The position numbers and the translations under genes are program-made. This document shows, piece by piece, positions 6,754 to 6,851 of a DNA stretch of 6,851 nt. How positions within the stretch are numbered: position 1 is the first letter of the stretch; each line of letters begins with the position of its first letter. This DNA is from CAZKEW01 sp964580435. GTDB lineage: Bacteria > Acidobacteriota > Aminicenantia > Aminicenantales > UBA8522. Below the pieces are notes generated by a model. It saw only the letters and a program-made list of their open reading frames with translations, was not told where the DNA came from and ran no database searches. The stretch lies in assembly GCA_964580435.1 (NCBI GenBank), contig CAZOKP010000116.1, positions 1 through 6,851 on the forward strand, written 5' to 3'.

Positions 6754-6840
6754 GTCGTGGGTCCCAATCGACTTTTTCGAGCGGAGTAGCTGTAATTTCC
6801 CTAGTTTCTACAGCGACAGAAAAAAGCGGACCCCAACGAC
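6754..6840. repeat. 87-base imperfect inverted repeat (REP/MITE-like)
   Basis: The ends GTCGTGGGTCC (6754-6764) and GGACCCCAACGAC (6828-6840) are near-perfect reverse complements with single-base bulges. Inside them CTTTTT (6772-6777) pairs with AAAAAG (6821-6826), and GCTGTA (6789-6794) pairs with TACAGC (6809-6814) around a 14-base loop. The nested arms share roughly one centre, so the whole block could fold as one long interrupted hairpin. No T run follows the stem on either strand, so it does not look like an intrinsic terminator. It ends 8 bases upstream of the P1 -35. It could be a REP or MITE-like repeat, or an operator or structured leader of something to the right. Confidence 0.5.
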
Positions 6841-6851
6841 AAATAGGGGGA

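Noticed and set aside
6789..6826. Intrinsic terminator formed by the GCTGTA/TACAGC hairpin.
   Set aside because: The stem is only six pairs with a 14-base loop, and it is followed by A-rich or mixed sequence rather than a T run on both strands.

Overview
The window is part of a bacterial surface-polysaccharide cluster (exopolysaccharide, capsule or O-antigen type). All six protein genes lie on the minus strand, so transcription runs from right to left. The chemistry and gene content suit a bacterium that builds lipid-linked repeat units on undecaprenyl phosphate. The lineage cannot be fixed from six glycosyltransferases. Base composition is moderately GC-rich with many A/T homopolymer runs inside genes. 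An uncultured Gram-negative-type phylum such as Aminicenantes is only a guess.

Layout in transcription order. (1) 6851-6710 is non-coding. It holds an 87-base imperfect inverted repeat and then a good sigma-70-type promoter, P1. (2) 6709-2422 is a compact block of four glycosyltransferases: a GT4 (6709-5576), a second GT4 of the same subgroup (5547-4447), a WbbL-like GT2 (4450-3566) and a third GT4 (3558-2422). They are separated by 28 bases, a 4-base ATGA overlap and 7 bases. (3) 2421-2360 is a 62-base gap with a perfect-consensus promoter, P2 (TTGACA, 17 bases, TATAAT). (4) 2359-1241 is a WbaZ-like GT4. It is joined by a 4-base GTGA overlap to a membrane-bound initiating phosphoglycosyltransferase (1244 to beyond the left edge, 414 residues visible).

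Working model (inference): the phosphoglycosyltransferase loads the first sugar phosphate onto undecaprenyl phosphate at the inner face of the membrane. The five cytoplasmic glycosyltransferases then add sugars one at a time. The window has no flippase, polymerase, chain-length regulator or nucleotide-sugar synthesis gene; these would have to lie outside it.

The most unusual signal is regulatory. P1 and P2 share one geometry, with the -35, a 17-base spacer and the -10, and then only 8 bases to the ATG. No Shine-Dalgarno sequence precedes either ATG, so both transcripts should be leaderless or nearly so. The two translationally coupled genes in the middle of the units do have Shine-Dalgarno-like sequences. 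I see no CRISPR array, RNA gene, intact transposase or clearly new enzyme system. The protein content is an ordinary polysaccharide cluster.
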